Shown here: piece by piece, positions 18,092 through 27,628 of the stretch
Numbering within the stretch: the stretch's first letter is position 1
How the letters are laid out: every line of letters starts with the position of its first letter
Source: an uncultured Spirochaetaceae bacterium
Lineage (GTDB): Bacteria > Spirochaetota > Spirochaetia > Treponematales > Treponemataceae
Reading direction: 5' to 3'
Assembly: GCA_902799665.1 (NCBI GenBank)
Contig: CADCBK010000002.1
Coordinates: forward strand, 68,832 to 132,831
DNA length: 64,000 nucleotides
The notes under the pieces: generated by a model
What the model saw: the letters and a program-made list of their open reading frames with translations, nothing else
Told to the model about the DNA's origin: nothing
The model's database searches: none
Position numbers and translations under genes: made by a program

Positions 18092-20428
18092 TTACATTGA
18101 AGCATGGCAGGTGCGGGCGATGACGTCGTCCTGCTGTTCCTTTGTAAGGTTGATGAAGCGAACCGCGTAGCCAGAAACGCGAACCGTGAAGTTGGCGTAC
18201 TCGGGCTTTTCGGGGTGAGCCTGGCAGTCCTTAAGCTTTTCAACGCCAAAGACGTTGACGTTAAGGTGGTGGGCTCCCTTGTCAAAGTAGCCGTCCATAA
18301 CGTTGACCAAGTTGTCGACGCGCTCTTCTTCGCTGTGTCCAAGGGCGTCGGGGTTGATTGTCTGCGTGTTGGAGATTCCGTCGAGAGAGTACTCGTAGGG
18401 AACCTTGGCTACAGAGTTCAAGCTCTTGACCAAGCCCTTTGTCTCCGCGCCGTAAGAGGGGTTGGCTCCAGGGCTGAACGGAGCGTGGGCGGGGCGGCCG
18501 TTGGGCAAGGCGCCTGTGGCCTTTCCGTAAACCACGTTTGAAGTGATTGTAAGGATGGAAGTTGTCGGCTCGGCGTTGCGGTATGTGTGGTGCTTCTTGA
18601 TCTTTCCGATGAAAGTCTTAAGGAGCCACTTGGCGATTTCGTCGGCGCGGTCGTCGTCCTGGCCGTAGCGGGGGAAGTCGCCTTCTACCTTAAAGTCGTA
18701 GGCCATGTTGGGCGCGAAAATCTTGTTGCCCTTCTTGTCGGTGATGTTGATGTCGCGGCGCAAAACCTTGACTTTGGCGTACTTGATGGCGCTGAGCGAG
18801 TCGACTACGTGGCTGAAGCCCGCGATTCCCGTGGCGAATGTGCGGCGAACGTTGGTGTCGATAAGCGCCAACTCGGCGGCCTCGTAGTAGTATTTGTCGT
18901 GCATGTAGTGGATCGCGTTGAGCGTGTTGACGTACAAGCCGGCGAGCCATTCAAGCATCTGGTCGTACTTCTTCATAACTTCGTCGTAATCCAAGTACTC
19001 GCTTGTGATCGGGGCCAATTCCGGTCCAACCTGAGCGCCGGGAGTAAGGCCGGCTTCTTCGTCCTTTCCGCCGTTGATGGCGTAGAGCAAGGCCTTGGCC
19101 AAGTTGGCGCGGGCTCCGAAGAACTGCATTTCCTTTCCTGTCTGGGTGGCTGAAACGCAGCAGCAGATTGAGTAGTCGTCTCCCCAAATCGGGCGCATGA
19201 TGTCGTCGTTCTCGTACTGGATTGAAGAAGTGTCGATTGAAATCTTGGCCGCGTACTTGCGGAAGTTTTCCGGCAAGCGCTTTGAGTAAAGAACCGTGAT
19301 GTTAGGCTCGGGCGACGGTCCCATGTTCTCCAATGTGTGGAGGAAGCGGTAGTCGTTCTTTGTTACCATTGAGCGGCCGTCCTGTCCAAGGCCGGCGACT
19401 TCCAAGGTGGCCCAAATCGGGTCGCCAGAGAAAAGCTGGTTGTAAGACTCAATGCGGGCAAAGCGAACCATGCGGAACTTCATTACGATGTGGTCGACAA
19501 GCTCCTGGGCCTGCTCTTCCGTGATGACTCCGTTCTTGAGGTCGCGCTCGATGTAGATGTCGAGGAACGTGGCGATGCGGCCAACTGACATGGCGGCGCC
19601 GTTCTGTGTCTTGATGGCGGCAAGGTAGCCGAAGTAGAGCCACTGGAAGGCTTCCTTGGCTGTCTTGGCCGGCTTTGAAATGTCAAAGCCGTAAGAGGCG
19701 GCCATTTCCTTCATCTGGCCCAAGCACTTAATCTGCTCGGCGACTTCTTCGCGAAGGCGGATTACGTCGTCGGTCATTGTTCCGTCGCCGATGTTGGCGA
19801 AGTCCTTTTGCTTCTCTTTAATAAGGAAGTCAATTCCGTAAAGCGCGATGCGGCGGTAGTCGCCTACGATGCGTCCGCGTCCGTATGTGTCCGGCAAACC
19901 AGTCAAGATGTGGGCTGAGCGGGCCTTGCGGATTTCAGGGCTGTATACCTGGAAGACCGCGTCAGAGTGGGTCTTGTGGTATTCTGTGAAAATCTTGTGC
20001 AACTCGGCGTTGGGCTTGTAGCCGTACATTTCGCAAGACTGCTCGGCCATGCGGATTCCGCCAAAAGGCATGAAAGCGCGCTTGAGCGGCTTGTCTGTCT
20101 GAAGTCCTACAACCTGCTCCAAGTCTTTCTTTGAGCCGTCGGCGAAAATGTAGCCGGGCTTGTGGCTTGTGATGCCAGTAACGATGTCAGTGTCAAGGTC
20201 AAGAACGCCAGAGCGCTCCTTTCCGTCTGTGCCTACGCACTTCTTGGTGTGCTCAGCCTTTTGCAAGCGCTGAAGCTCGTCAAAAAGTTCCTTAGTGGCC
20301 TTTGTGGGGCCGGCAAGGAATTTGCTGTCTCCGTCATACGGAGTGTAGTTAAGCTGAATGAACTCGCGGACATTGACTTCGTCCTGCCAAAGACGGCCGG
20401 CTTTAAAACCGCTCCACTCTTCTCTCAT
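18092..20428 (-). CDS. pflB: Pyruvate formate-lyase (formate C-acetyltransferase)
   Basis: A 778-residue glycyl-radical enzyme that cleaves pyruvate with CoA to acetyl-CoA and formate, a main fermentation step in anaerobes. The active-site cysteines lie in [14 protein letters not shown] (C422-C424). The radical glycine is in [10 protein letters not shown] near the C-terminus (G753), followed by the usual QQDDVIART tail. The start is set at 20428 from a GGAGG ribosome site, since the frame extends upstream without a matching family sequence. Oxygen-sensitive activation needs the pflA product encoded just downstream. Confidence 0.96.
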   Translation of the reverse strand: MREEWSGFKAGRLWQDEVNVREFIQLNYTPYDGDSKFLAGPTKATKELFDELQRLQKAEHTKKCVGTDGKERSGVLDLDTDIVTGITSHKPGYIFADGSKKDLEQVVGLQTDKPLKRAFMPFGGIRMAEQSCEMYGYKPNAELHKIFTEYHKTHSDAVFQVYSPEIRKARSAHILTGLPDTYGRGRIVGDYRRIALYGIDFLIKEKQKDFANIGDGTMTDDVIRLREEVAEQIKCLGQMKEMAASYGFDISKPAKTAKEAFQWLYFGYLAAIKTQNGAAMSVGRIATFLDIYIERDLKNGVITEEQAQELVDHIVMKFRMVRFARIESYNQLFSGDPIWATLEVAGLGQDGRSMVTKNDYRFLHTLENMGPSPEPNITVLYSKRLPENFRKYAAKISIDTSSIQYENDDIMRPIWGDDYSICCCVSATQTGKEMQFFGARANLAKALLYAINGGKDEEAGLTPGAQVGPELAPITSEYLDYDEVMKKYDQMLEWLAGLYVNTLNAIHYMHDKYYYEAAELALIDTNVRRTFATGIAGFSHVVDSLSAIKYAKVKVLRRDINITDKKGNKIFAPNMAYDFKVEGDFPRYGQDDDRADEIAKWLLKTFIGKIKKHHTYRNAEPTTSILTITSNVVYGKATGALPNGRPAHAPFSPGANPSYGAETKGLVKSLNSVAKVPYEYSLDGISNTQTINPDALGHSEEERVDNLVNVMDGYFDKGAHHLNVNVFGVEKLKDCQAHPEKPEYANFTVRVSGYAVRFINLTKEQQDDVIARTCHASM

Positions 20429-20522
20429 AAAAATGCCTCCAAAAAATATTTGAAAGAAACGCCTTGCAAGGTTTGCCTTGAACTCGCCATGCAGTCCTTC
20501 TTCAATTCTTTTTACATCTTTG

Positions 20523-20551
20523 AGTATAAAGCGCATTGTGAAAAAAAGCAA
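20523..20551 (-). promoter_or_regulatory. Promoter of pflB
   Basis: TTGCTT at 20551-20546 and TATACT at 20528-20523 are spaced by 17 bases on the minus strand, giving a leader of about 88 bases before the pflB ATG. Confidence 0.55.
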
Positions 20552-20646
20552 TAGTTTTTAATAAAAAATTGAATAAAATTAAATTGAATTCAATCTATTT
20601 CGCTATACAAGAGCGCGGAATTTTGGCGAAAAGCGACTTATGCAAC

Positions 20647-20688
20647 ATAGCTATTTTCCTTGACAAAATAGCTATCAGCGAATATAAT
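20647..20688 (+). promoter_or_regulatory. Promoter and overlapping operator of the Phd/VapC module
   Basis: A consensus promoter (TTGACA 20660-20665, 17 bases, TATAAT 20683-20688) overlaps a perfect inverted repeat: ATAGCTATTTT (20647-20657) and AAAATAGCTAT (20665-20675) separated by seven bases. The dyad covers the -35 box, where an antitoxin-toxin complex would repress its own operon. Confidence 0.8.
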
Positions 20689-20715
20689 TATCGCGGCCTT
20701 TTGGAGGTGACTATT

Positions 20716-21018
20716 ATGAACCCAATTCCGATTTTTGAGGCAAAGAACAAGCTGCCGCTTTTTATCCACCAGGCGGAAGAGTCCGGCCCGGTCTTCATTT
20801 CACGCCGCAACAAAAACGTGGCCGTAATACTTTCAATCGACGCCTTCAACAAGCTGAACGCAAGCGCAAAAAAGCCGCCGATTTGGGAGCGCGCCAAAAA
20901 GCTTAGGGAACAGTACGCCCCGGGCTTGACCAACGAAGAAATCGACAAGATTTTCGATGTTCGCGACAATTCGGTTGACACCTACAATTCAAATGTTTTT
21001 GACGGAGTCTTTGACTGA
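20716..21018 (+). CDS. Phd/YefM-type antitoxin
   Basis: A protein of about 100 residues. The N-terminal part (MNPIPIFEAKNKLPLFIHQA...GPVFISRRNKNVAVILS) is the Phd/YefM DNA-binding fold. The C-terminal tail is charged and ends DTYNSNVFDGVFD, as expected for a toxin-wrapping segment. Such antitoxins neutralise a partner toxin and repress their operon. The start at 20716 follows GGAGGTGA; an ATG 147 bases upstream lies before the promoter and is rejected. Its stop overlaps the toxin start by one base (TGATG). Confidence 0.85.
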   Translation: MNPIPIFEAKNKLPLFIHQAEESGPVFISRRNKNVAVILSIDAFNKLNASAKKPPIWERAKKLREQYAPGLTNEEIDKIFDVRDNSVDTYNSNVFDGVFD

Positions 21019-21467
21019 TGGCTGCGGAAGAAACAATAGAAGAAGCGCCGCGCTACCTGCTGGACACAAACATCGTCTCGGAACTGATAAAGCCCGACGC
21101 AAGCTTTAGCGTCGTTCAAAAAATCGCCGAGCATAATTCCGACTGCGCGATTTGCGCGCCCGTTTGGCAAGAATTGCAATTTGGCGTGGAACTATTGCAA
21201 GACGGCGCGCAAAAATCCTTCCTAAAAAAATTTGTTGAGGAGCTTTGCGGCGACTTTAAGATTTTGAACTACACCAAAAAGGCGGCGGAAGAGCACGCAA
21301 AGCTGCGCGCGCAACTGCAAAAAATAGGAAAACCCACACAGCATTTTGACAGCATGATCGCCGCCATCGCCCTGGCCAACCGCATGGTTTTGGTAACCGG
21401 CAACGCCAAGCATTTTTCCGCCATCCAAAAAGCCAGCGGCCTGCAAGTGGAAAACTGGCTGGAGTGA
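21018..21467 (+). CDS. PIN-domain toxin, VapC type
   Basis: A 149-residue PIN-domain protein, a presumed Mg-dependent endoribonuclease that would act on tRNA or other RNA. The acidic residues are visible in YLLDTNIVSELI (D16, E22), in the middle acidic segment, and in HFDSMIAAIALAN followed by LVTGNAKHF. Length is slightly above the usual 130-140. It overlaps the antitoxin gene by one base, the normal antitoxin-first order. The RNA target cannot be read from sequence. Confidence 0.88.
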   Translation: MAAEETIEEAPRYLLDTNIVSELIKPDASFSVVQKIAEHNSDCAICAPVWQELQFGVELLQDGAQKSFLKKFVEELCGDFKILNYTKKAAEEHAKLRAQLQKIGKPTQHFDSMIAAIALANRMVLVTGNAKHFSAIQKASGLQVENWLE

Positions 21468-21612
21468 AAAAAACGCGCAAGCAATTAGTACATATGTAAA
21501 GACAATTCTGACATAAAGCTAAAAATTCTACGTAATTTTTTCTAAAAAATCATTAAAAATGCGCAATCGTCTATACCTTATATGTGAAGAAAAATTTCTC
21601 TTGACAGGACGC

Positions 21613-21624
21613 ACATTATAATGT
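21613..21624 (+). promoter_or_regulatory. Perfect palindrome at the start of the HigB/RelE module
   Basis: ACATTATAATGT is a perfect 12-bp palindrome. It lies between TTGACA (21601-21606) and TACAGT (21624-21629), which are 17 bases apart, and would be well placed for autorepression by the module's XRE antitoxin. Confidence 0.5.
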
Positions 21625-21989
21625 ACAGTAACGTTATCGAACGCGAGACGCCGCTTAATGTTGTGTTTTACGAAACGCAACAAGGAGCACAGCCGTGCCG
21701 CGATTTTTTGCTCTCGCTTGCAAAGGACGACAGGCGCGAGGTGGGGGCGGACATTTTTGCCGCCCAAAAAGGTTTTCCGCTAGGACTCCCTTTGTGTAGA
21801 AAAATGGGAAAAGACTTGTGGGAAATTCGTTCAACTGTTTCAGATGGAATATGCCGAATCTTTTTTACGGTTGACGGCGACACAATGATACTGCTTCACG
21901 GCTTTAAAAAGAAGTCGGACAAAACGCCGTTAAAAGAAATTGGCATTGGAAAAACAAGGCTTAAAGATTACAAGGAGCGGCAAAAATGA
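21621..21989 (+). CDS. HigB/RelE-like toxin (phage Gp49-type)
   Basis: A protein of up to 122 residues with the pattern VVFYETQQGAQPCRDFLLSL...KDLWEIRSTVSDGICRIFFTVDGDTMILLHGFKKKS. This is typical of the RelE/HigB superfamily (DUF891/Gp49), ribosome-associated mRNA interferases. The start is uncertain: the ATG at 21621 sits inside a palindrome and a possible promoter, and an alternative GTG lies at 21663. Toxin-first gene order and a four-base overlap with the downstream XRE antitoxin are the HigBA arrangement. Confidence 0.85.
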   Translation: MYSNVIERETPLNVVFYETQQGAQPCRDFLLSLAKDDRREVGADIFAAQKGFPLGLPLCRKMGKDLWEIRSTVSDGICRIFFTVDGDTMILLHGFKKKSDKTPLKEIGIGKTRLKDYKERQK

Positions 21990-22258
21990 AAGGACGCGGA
22001 CAAGATTTTTCTGACTTTATGAAGGAACAGGGCTTGTATGAAGAAGCCCAAGAGCTTGCGACAAAAAAAGTCCTTGCCGCCCAATTCGAGGCCGAAATGA
22101 AGCGGCAAAAAATTAGCAAGTCCGCTCTCGCAAAAAAACTGCGCACGACAAGAACGGCAGTTGACAACGCGCTTGACCCGTCATTCAACACCTCTCTTTC
22201 AACAATAGAACGCTTTGCCCGCGCGTTAGGCAAAAGAGTTTCGGTTTCGTTGGTGTAG
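21986..22258 (+). CDS. HigA-like XRE antitoxin
   Basis: A 90-residue helix-turn-helix protein. Its HTH is around residues 44-75 (KISKSALAKKLRTTRTAVDNALDPSFNTSLSTIERFARALG). Antitoxins of this kind bind the toxin and the operon's operator. It overlaps the HigB-like gene by four bases. A plausible target is the palindrome at 21613. Confidence 0.85.
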   Translation: MKGRGQDFSDFMKEQGLYEEAQELATKKVLAAQFEAEMKRQKISKSALAKKLRTTRTAVDNALDPSFNTSLSTIERFARALGKRVSVSLV

Positions 22259-22315
22259 ATCCGACCAGTTCCCGTAACTTGCGCAAAACGCAATAATAAC
22301 TTGAAATTATTTCAC

Positions 22316-22344
22316 TAGACGCAACACTCCACGCGCGCTATAAT
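22316..22344 (+). promoter_or_regulatory. Promoter of ilvC
   Basis: TAGACG (22316-22321) and TATAAT (22339-22344) are spaced by 17 bases upstream of ilvC. The leader is about 57 bases long and shows no obvious attenuator. Confidence 0.6.
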
Positions 22345-22407
22345 TGGGGCGAAAAATACGCGGGCGTTAGCGTTCCGCAAAAATATTATTCCCAAGGAGA
22401 CCAAAAA

Positions 22408-23886
22408 ATGGGTGAAAACTATTTTAACAAAATTCCGTGGCGCGAGGCGCGCTTGCAGTTGGGACATTGCCGCTCTATGGCCAAGGAAGAATTTGCCGAC
22501 GGAGTGAACGCTCTTAAAGGAAAGAAAATTGTAATCGTAGGCTGCGGCGCCCAAGGCTTGAACCAGGGACTTTGCTTGCGCGACAGCGGCTTGGACGTAA
22601 GCTACGCCTTGCGCGAGTCTGCCATCACAGAAAAGCGCCAGTCTTGGAAGAACGCGACTGAGAACGGATTCAAGGTCGGCACATACGACGAAATGATTCC
22701 GACAGCCGACTTGGTCGGAAACTTGACTCCCGACAAGCAGCACACTCCCGTAATCACAGAAGTAATGCAGAAGATGAAGAAGGGCTCGGCTCTTTGGTAC
22801 AGCCACGGATTCAACATGATTGAGGAAGGAATGATCATCCGCCCCGACATCACAGTCGTTATGTGCGCTCCCAAGGGACCGGGAACGGAAGTTTGGCACG
22901 AGTTCCAGCGCGGCTTTGGCGTTCCGGACTTGATCGCCGTTCACCCCGCCAACGACCCCGAAGGAAAGGGCTGGGCTTACGCCAAGGCGCTTGCCGTCGG
23001 TATGGGCGGAAGCAAGGCCGGCGTTTTGGAAAGCTCGTTCATCGCCGAAGTTAAGTCAGACCTTATGGGCGAGCAGACAATTTTGTGCGGAATGTTGCAG
23101 GCCGGAACAATCGTTTGCTACGACAAGATGGTCGCCGAGGGAATCGCTCCCGAATACGCGACAAAGCTTTTGATGCACGGATGGAACGTTGTTAGCGAAG
23201 CGCTCAAATGGGGCGGAATCACAAACATGATGGACCGCCTTTCAAACCCCGCCAAAATCAAGGCCAACGCTCTTAGCAAGGAAATCAAAAAGCTCTTGGC
23301 TCCCCTCTACCAAAAGCACATGGACGACATCATCAGCGGAAAGTTCTCAAGCACAATGATGAAGGACTGGGCCAACAAGGACCACGACCTTTTGACATGG
23401 CGCGAAGAGACTGGCGCCCTCCCCTTCGAAAAGAACGAGGAGTCAAAGGAAGAAATCAGCGAGCAGGAATACTTTGACAAGGGAATCTTGCTTGTCGCGA
23501 TGGTAAAGGCCGGCTGCGAATTGGCCTTTGAAACAATGGTCGACGCCGGAATCAAGGAAGAGTCAGCCTACTACGAGTCATTGCACGAAGTTCCGCTCAT
23601 CGCCAACTTGATCGACCGCAAACGCCTCTACGAGATGAACCGCGTAATCAGCGACACAGCCGAATACGGCTGCTACTTGTTCAGCCGCGTGGCCGCCCCG
23701 ATGATGGCCAAGGACTTTATGCCCAACATCCACACGGACGTTATCGGCAAAGGCCTTGACGTAAAGGACAACAGCGTCAACAACACCGAGCTTGTCAACG
23801 TCAACGCCGAAATCCGCAACCACCCGATCGAGGTTGTTGGTAGAAGGCTGAGAGCGTATATGACAGCGATGAAGCCGGTATTGTAA
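22408..23886 (+). CDS. ilvC: Ketol-acid reductoisomerase, class II
   Basis: A 492-residue NADPH-dependent enzyme of isoleucine/valine synthesis. It rearranges and reduces acetolactate and acetohydroxybutyrate. The Rossmann loop is [14 protein letters not shown] (residues 41-54). The long form carries a duplicated C-terminal knotted domain, as in the E. coli type (class II, about 490 residues) rather than the short class I. The AAGGAGA ribosome site precedes the ATG. It stands alone with its own promoter and terminator; no other ilv gene is in the window. Confidence 0.96.
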   Translation: MGENYFNKIPWREARLQLGHCRSMAKEEFADGVNALKGKKIVIVGCGAQGLNQGLCLRDSGLDVSYALRESAITEKRQSWKNATENGFKVGTYDEMIPTADLVGNLTPDKQHTPVITEVMQKMKKGSALWYSHGFNMIEEGMIIRPDITVVMCAPKGPGTEVWHEFQRGFGVPDLIAVHPANDPEGKGWAYAKALAVGMGGSKAGVLESSFIAEVKSDLMGEQTILCGMLQAGTIVCYDKMVAEGIAPEYATKLLMHGWNVVSEALKWGGITNMMDRLSNPAKIKANALSKEIKKLLAPLYQKHMDDIISGKFSSTMMKDWANKDHDLLTWREETGALPFEKNEESKEEISEQEYFDKGILLVAMVKAGCELAFETMVDAGIKEESAYYESLHEVPLIANLIDRKRLYEMNRVISDTAEYGCYLFSRVAAPMMAKDFMPNIHTDVIGKGLDVKDNSVNNTELVNVNAEIRNHPIEVVGRRLRAYMTAMKPVL

Positions 23887-23915
23887 GGCTAACGACAAGA
23901 CTGGTTACTGACTAG

Positions 23916-23947
23916 GAAGGCCGCCCTGTTGGGCGGCCTTTTTTTGT
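23916..23947 (+). terminator. Terminator after ilvC
   Basis: AAGGCCGCCC, a TGTT loop, GGGCGGCCTT and seven T residues form a textbook intrinsic terminator. Confidence 0.92.
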
Positions 23948-23978
23948 TGGGATGAAAAATAGAAAACAGTGTAAAAAA

Positions 23979-24245
23979 CTACTTTTTTTTCCAACAAACA
24001 CATTTAGAAAAGTTGTCTCGAATGTTCTTTGACCAACTTTCACCAACACGCTCTATCAAACCATCATTAACAAATTCATCTATCATTTTAGAGATTTCTG
24101 AATGGTATTTTTCAGTTGTCGCAAATTTGCTGTTAGCGTTGTACACGTCGCTATCTTCTTGCAACAAAAACTGAATCACTGCATGAGCGTCAAAAAGCAA
24201 TCCACTTTGGATTTCATCAATGATTCTCTTGATTGTTTTTTTCAT
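23979..24245 (-). CDS. Small protein of unknown function
   Basis: An 88-residue, mostly helical protein (MKKTIKRIIDEIQSGLLFDAH...) with a basic, Cys-containing end (KCVCWKKK). The spacing of helices and the segment SEISKMIDEFVNDGLIERVG could form a small winged-helix domain, but no family is recognised. An AAGGAGAA ribosome site supports it. It lies 21 bases downstream of the lipoprotein gene on the same strand and shares its AT-rich composition, so both may be one acquired unit. Confidence 0.55.
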   Translation of the reverse strand: MKKTIKRIIDEIQSGLLFDAHAVIQFLLQEDSDVYNANSKFATTEKYHSEISKMIDEFVNDGLIERVGESWSKNIRDNFSKCVCWKKK

Positions 24246-24266
24246 ATTATTTTCTCCTTAATAAAA

Positions 24267-25838
24267 CTATTTATATTCCACAACATTGGAGCACATAAGT
24301 TCTTTTTTAAAATGATAGTAAGAAGTACTAGATGTTATACCCTCCAGGCGATATCTTACCTCTGCCCTTACATAAAAATTCTTTTTTCCTGTCGCCTCAA
24401 ATGAAGATTTAAACCACTCAAATAATCTTGAAGACATATTTTCAAGTCCTTCTATTCGTGGTGAATCGTATGTCATCCAACGTTCATTACTATATGAGTT
24501 TCCTGATTCATCATTCGTTGCCTCAAAACCATACCATATCCAGGACTTTGAAACCTTTCCATTCAGCAATGTAGGCGGATTTATTCCTGAAAGAATTATG
24601 CTAGGAACTTTATTCTCACAAGAAAGATTTATTGCCGCCGATGATGACAAAATATAAGATGGGTTGCCCAAACCACCTACAGCATCAATGGAAATAGTTT
24701 CGTGCACACAATTTCCAGTCCCATCTTCATAAACATACACATCGAATGTATAAGACTTTCCTGTCTGAACAAGTGGATAAACACATGAAATCTGCATAGC
24801 ATCACTTTTTCCAAGTTCCATTCCCGTCCCGCTTGATTCCCAAAAATCTATATGGCTTATTTTCTTTGTAAAACTCTCCGGTTTTTTCACTGTAAAATGT
24901 ATTCCATCATTTTCAGCTTTTGCAGATACATAATCAACGATGCCAAAACTTCTAAAATCCGCAGTAACATAATCCGCAATATATGAATGAGTACTGTATG
25001 TAAATTGATCAGTTGGAATATCAAAATTAACAACAGTTTGATAAGAAAAGACATTACGATTATAATAACGAAGGCCCCGTCCAACATCACTCCAAACTTT
25101 AGATCCCTTTGAAAACTCCATTTTATATAAATCACTTGTTAAATCAGAAACAAAGCGACCATCCCAAATTTGTGTGTCTTCATTCCAGCCAACTCCTATA
25201 AAAAATTGATGTGATATTTTAGGATTATTAATCGCTAAAGGAAGAATTATACCTGTTGAATCGATAGTAATTTTATTTCCATCAAATGAGAGTTTAGGTT
25301 TATAACCTTGATCTGGATAATATAAATCTCCGAGGCCACCTATAGATTTTATCTTTATTGTTTCACTAATATTGTCACTTCCTCCAATACCTCGGTCAAG
25401 AGAAAAATCAAATTCATAATTTTTATTTGCCTCTACTAGCGCATAAAGGCCTGTCCATGAATTTTTCAATCTATTTTGCCAATTTTCTGGGTAAGCTCTT
25501 GAATCGTCACGATATCCATTATGAACAGTCCTGTTCGTTATATACGCATTATTGCTCCATTCTTCATATTGTTCATCAATTTTATTAATGGTAAAAATAA
25601 TACCTTTTTCTGTTGCAACAGCGCTGAACATTTTTCCATGAACTTCTGAAGGATAAGTCTCATTATCTACACTCTCTCCCGTAGCACCCTCGCTTTGCTC
25701 ATTAGGGGTTGAAGGATTTGGATTGGATGGACTTGATTTCGTGGAATCACCACCAGATGCATTGCTACAACCAGTAGCCACAAATACAATCAGAGCCACA
25801 AAAACCGCGCAAAGCAATCCGTTAAAAAGTCTTTTCAT
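24267..25838 (-). CDS. Lipoprotein with a duplicated beta-rich domain
   Basis: A 523-residue protein with a lipoprotein signal (MKRLFNGLLCAVFVALIVFV, ATGC; Cys24) and a Ser/Pro/Asn-rich linker to about residue 60. It then carries two related domains of about 220 residues (about 68-290 and 300-523). The copies align through GIIFTI/GIHFTV, YEFDFSLD/YTFDVYVY and ETIKIKSIGGLGD/ETISIDAVGGLGN. I do not recognise the fold; many aromatic residues hint at carbohydrate or ligand binding at the surface. The gene is clearly more AT-rich than its neighbours, which suggests horizontal acquisition. Confidence 0.7.
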   Translation of the reverse strand: MKRLFNGLLCAVFVALIVFVATGCSNASGGDSTKSSPSNPNPSTPNEQSEGATGESVDNETYPSEVHGKMFSAVATEKGIIFTINKIDEQYEEWSNNAYITNRTVHNGYRDDSRAYPENWQNRLKNSWTGLYALVEANKNYEFDFSLDRGIGGSDNISETIKIKSIGGLGDLYYPDQGYKPKLSFDGNKITIDSTGIILPLAINNPKISHQFFIGVGWNEDTQIWDGRFVSDLTSDLYKMEFSKGSKVWSDVGRGLRYYNRNVFSYQTVVNFDIPTDQFTYSTHSYIADYVTADFRSFGIVDYVSAKAENDGIHFTVKKPESFTKKISHIDFWESSGTGMELGKSDAMQISCVYPLVQTGKSYTFDVYVYEDGTGNCVHETISIDAVGGLGNPSYILSSSAAINLSCENKVPSIILSGINPPTLLNGKVSKSWIWYGFEATNDESGNSYSNERWMTYDSPRIEGLENMSSRLFEWFKSSFEATGKKNFYVRAEVRYRLEGITSSTSYYHFKKELMCSNVVEYK

Positions 25839-26011
25839 ATCTCGCCTCTCCTTTCTGCAAAAAAAATAACCAAAAACCTCTATTTTTAATATACTTTACC
25901 TATTATAAATATAATAATAATCCCTTATTAGTATACTGTCAATCTTTTTCTATTTTTAAATAGCTATTATTAATACACATAATAAAGCCAAATTCCCCAT
26001 AAACTTGAAGA

Positions 26012-26335
26012 ATGAAAAGCAAAGAAATTCAAAAAAGATTGGCGGAAAACCTTCGCAAACTGCGCAAAGGCAAAAAGATGACGCAACTTGACCTTGCCGT
26101 AAAATGCGACTTGTCCGAGGCAATGATAAAAAACATTGAGCTTTGCCGTTCCTGGCCTAGCGAAAAAACTTTGGCTCAAATCACAAAAGCGCTGGATGTT
26201 GACATCTACAGGCTTTTCCTTCCGCTCGCCATTGACTTTGAAAAAGCAAGCGAAATAAAACTTTCAGTTCAAGACGAGGTTGTAAAGTCTTTGCGCAAAT
26301 TTGTTGACGAAAAATTAAACTCTCTGACTCTATGA
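26012..26335 (+). CDS. XRE-family HTH regulator
   Basis: A 107-residue protein whose first 70 residues are a lambda-repressor-like HTH (LAENLRKLRKGKKMTQLDLAVKCDLSEAMIKNIE...). A short helical tail follows. It is divergent from the AT-rich lipoprotein gene and could control it. Upstream lies a palindrome AATAGCTATT (25959-25968). The target is unknown. The ribosome site is weak. Confidence 0.75.
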   Translation: MKSKEIQKRLAENLRKLRKGKKMTQLDLAVKCDLSEAMIKNIELCRSWPSEKTLAQITKALDVDIYRLFLPLAIDFEKASEIKLSVQDEVVKSLRKFVDEKLNSLTL

Positions 26336-26366
26336 CAAGCCGCAAAAAAAAACTTTTAATTCCTCC

Positions 26367-26395
26367 TTGCGTCGCGACAAATTTTTTTATATAAT
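26367..26395 (+). promoter_or_regulatory. Promoter of preA
   Basis: TTGCGT (26367-26372) and TATAAT (26390-26395), 17 bases apart. The predicted leader is only about 9 bases. Confidence 0.6.
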
Positions 26396-26410
26396 AAAGT
26401 CGGAAGCTTT

Positions 26411-27619
26411 ATGGCAACTTTACAGACAAGTTTTTTGGGAATCCAATTTGAAAATCCTTTTTTGCTTGCTTCCGCTCCGCCAACTTCAAAAGTGGAAAGC
26501 ATAGACAAGGCGTTTGAAATGGGCTGGGGCGGAGCGGTTTTAAAGACAATCACGCCCGACGATTTAATAATGAACGAAGCCAGCCCCCGCTATCAAGTTC
26601 AAAAACACAACGGAAAAATCATCGGCTTTCAAAACATAGAATTGTTGAGCCACAAAAGCCTTCAATATTGGCTGGACGGAATTCGATTCCTAAAAAACAA
26701 GCATCCCAACAAAGTTGTCATCGCAAGCATCATGGCGCCCCAAGAAAAAGAAAAATGGCAGGCGCTTGTCCAGTCAATAAACGACACTCCCGCCGACGCC
26801 TTTGAGCTGAACTTTTCCTGCCCTCACGGAATGCCCGAAAAGAAAATTGGAATGGCCATCGGAGCAAGCCGGGAGTTTTCAAAAAACATAACCGCTTGGG
26901 TCAAAGAAGCGGCAAAAAAGCCTGTGTTTGTAAAACTAACGCCAAATGTCACGGACATAAGCCGAATAGCGCTTGCAGTTCAAGAGGCCGGAGCGGACGG
27001 GGTGACAGCCATAAACACTGCGCAAGGATTTATGGGAGTGGACTTGGACAGCCTTGAGCCGCGCTTGAACATCGACGGCCTTTCGACTTTTGGCGGCTTG
27101 TCAGGGCCAATAATAAAGGCCATTGGCTTTAGATGCGTGGCGCAAATCAGGCAGGCCTCCGCTCTTCCAATTTTGGCCAGCGGCGGAATCAGCGACTGGA
27201 GCGACGCGGCGCAATACATAGCGCTGGGAGCGGACGCGGTTCAAGTTTGCACGGAAGTCATGCTCAATGGATACGAAATAATCGGCAAGATGAAAGACGG
27301 ACTTTTGAATTACTTGAACTCAAAATCCTTTGACAGCATAAACGACATAAAAGGCTCCGCCGTCAAAAAAATCACCAGTCACGAAAAGTTGAACAAAAAT
27401 TGCCTCGTCGTTCCTTCAATCGACAAAAGCAAGTGCGTCCTTTGCAAAAAATGCGTATCATGTTGCTCGGAATCCGAAAGCGGCGCCTTGTCGGTTCTGG
27501 ACGGCGCCATAAAGGTTGACAAAGGCCTTTGCTTAGGCTGCTCCCTTTGTTCCCATGTCTGTCCTCAAGGCGCCATCGTCATGACACACCGCCTTGAAAA
27601 CGCTCGCCTTATGTGCTAG
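26411..27619 (+). CDS. preA: Dihydropyrimidine dehydrogenase subunit PreA-like flavoprotein
   Basis: A 402-residue protein. Residues 1-310 are a dihydroorotate-dehydrogenase-like FMN barrel (NPFLLASAPPTS, ELNFSCPHGM, VKLTPNVTDI, ILASGGISDW). The C-terminal part holds two 4Fe-4S ferredoxin motifs (CVLCKKCVSCC and CLGCSLCSHVCP). This is the arrangement of PreA, the catalytic subunit of NAD-dependent dihydropyrimidine dehydrogenase, which reduces uracil and thymine. The electron-input subunit PreT is not adjacent, so the partner must be elsewhere or the substrate may differ. Confidence 0.88.
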   Translation: MATLQTSFLGIQFENPFLLASAPPTSKVESIDKAFEMGWGGAVLKTITPDDLIMNEASPRYQVQKHNGKIIGFQNIELLSHKSLQYWLDGIRFLKNKHPNKVVIASIMAPQEKEKWQALVQSINDTPADAFELNFSCPHGMPEKKIGMAIGASREFSKNITAWVKEAAKKPVFVKLTPNVTDISRIALAVQEAGADGVTAINTAQGFMGVDLDSLEPRLNIDGLSTFGGLSGPIIKAIGFRCVAQIRQASALPILASGGISDWSDAAQYIALGADAVQVCTEVMLNGYEIIGKMKDGLLNYLNSKSFDSINDIKGSAVKKITSHEKLNKNCLVVPSIDKSKCVLCKKCVSCCSESESGALSVLDGAIKVDKGLCLGCSLCSHVCPQGAIVMTHRLENARLMC

Positions 27620-27622
27620 CAT
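27594..27622 (+). promoter_or_regulatory. Promoter of the HD hydrolase gene, inside preA
   Basis: TTGAAA (27594-27599), 17 bases, TAGCAT (27617-27622). It is embedded in the end of preA. The ATG follows six bases after the -10, so the transcript would be leaderless. Confidence 0.5.
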
Positions 27623-27628
27623 ATTTTC

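Noticed and set aside
20569..20715. N-terminal extension of the Phd/YefM antitoxin
   Set aside because: It would be translated from upstream of the promoter and operator, and the GGAGGTGA before 20716 gives a family-length protein.
21601..21622. TTGACA with TATAAT as a promoter of the HigB-like gene
   Set aside because: The spacing is only 10 bases; pairing TTGACA with TACAGT 17 bases away is more plausible.
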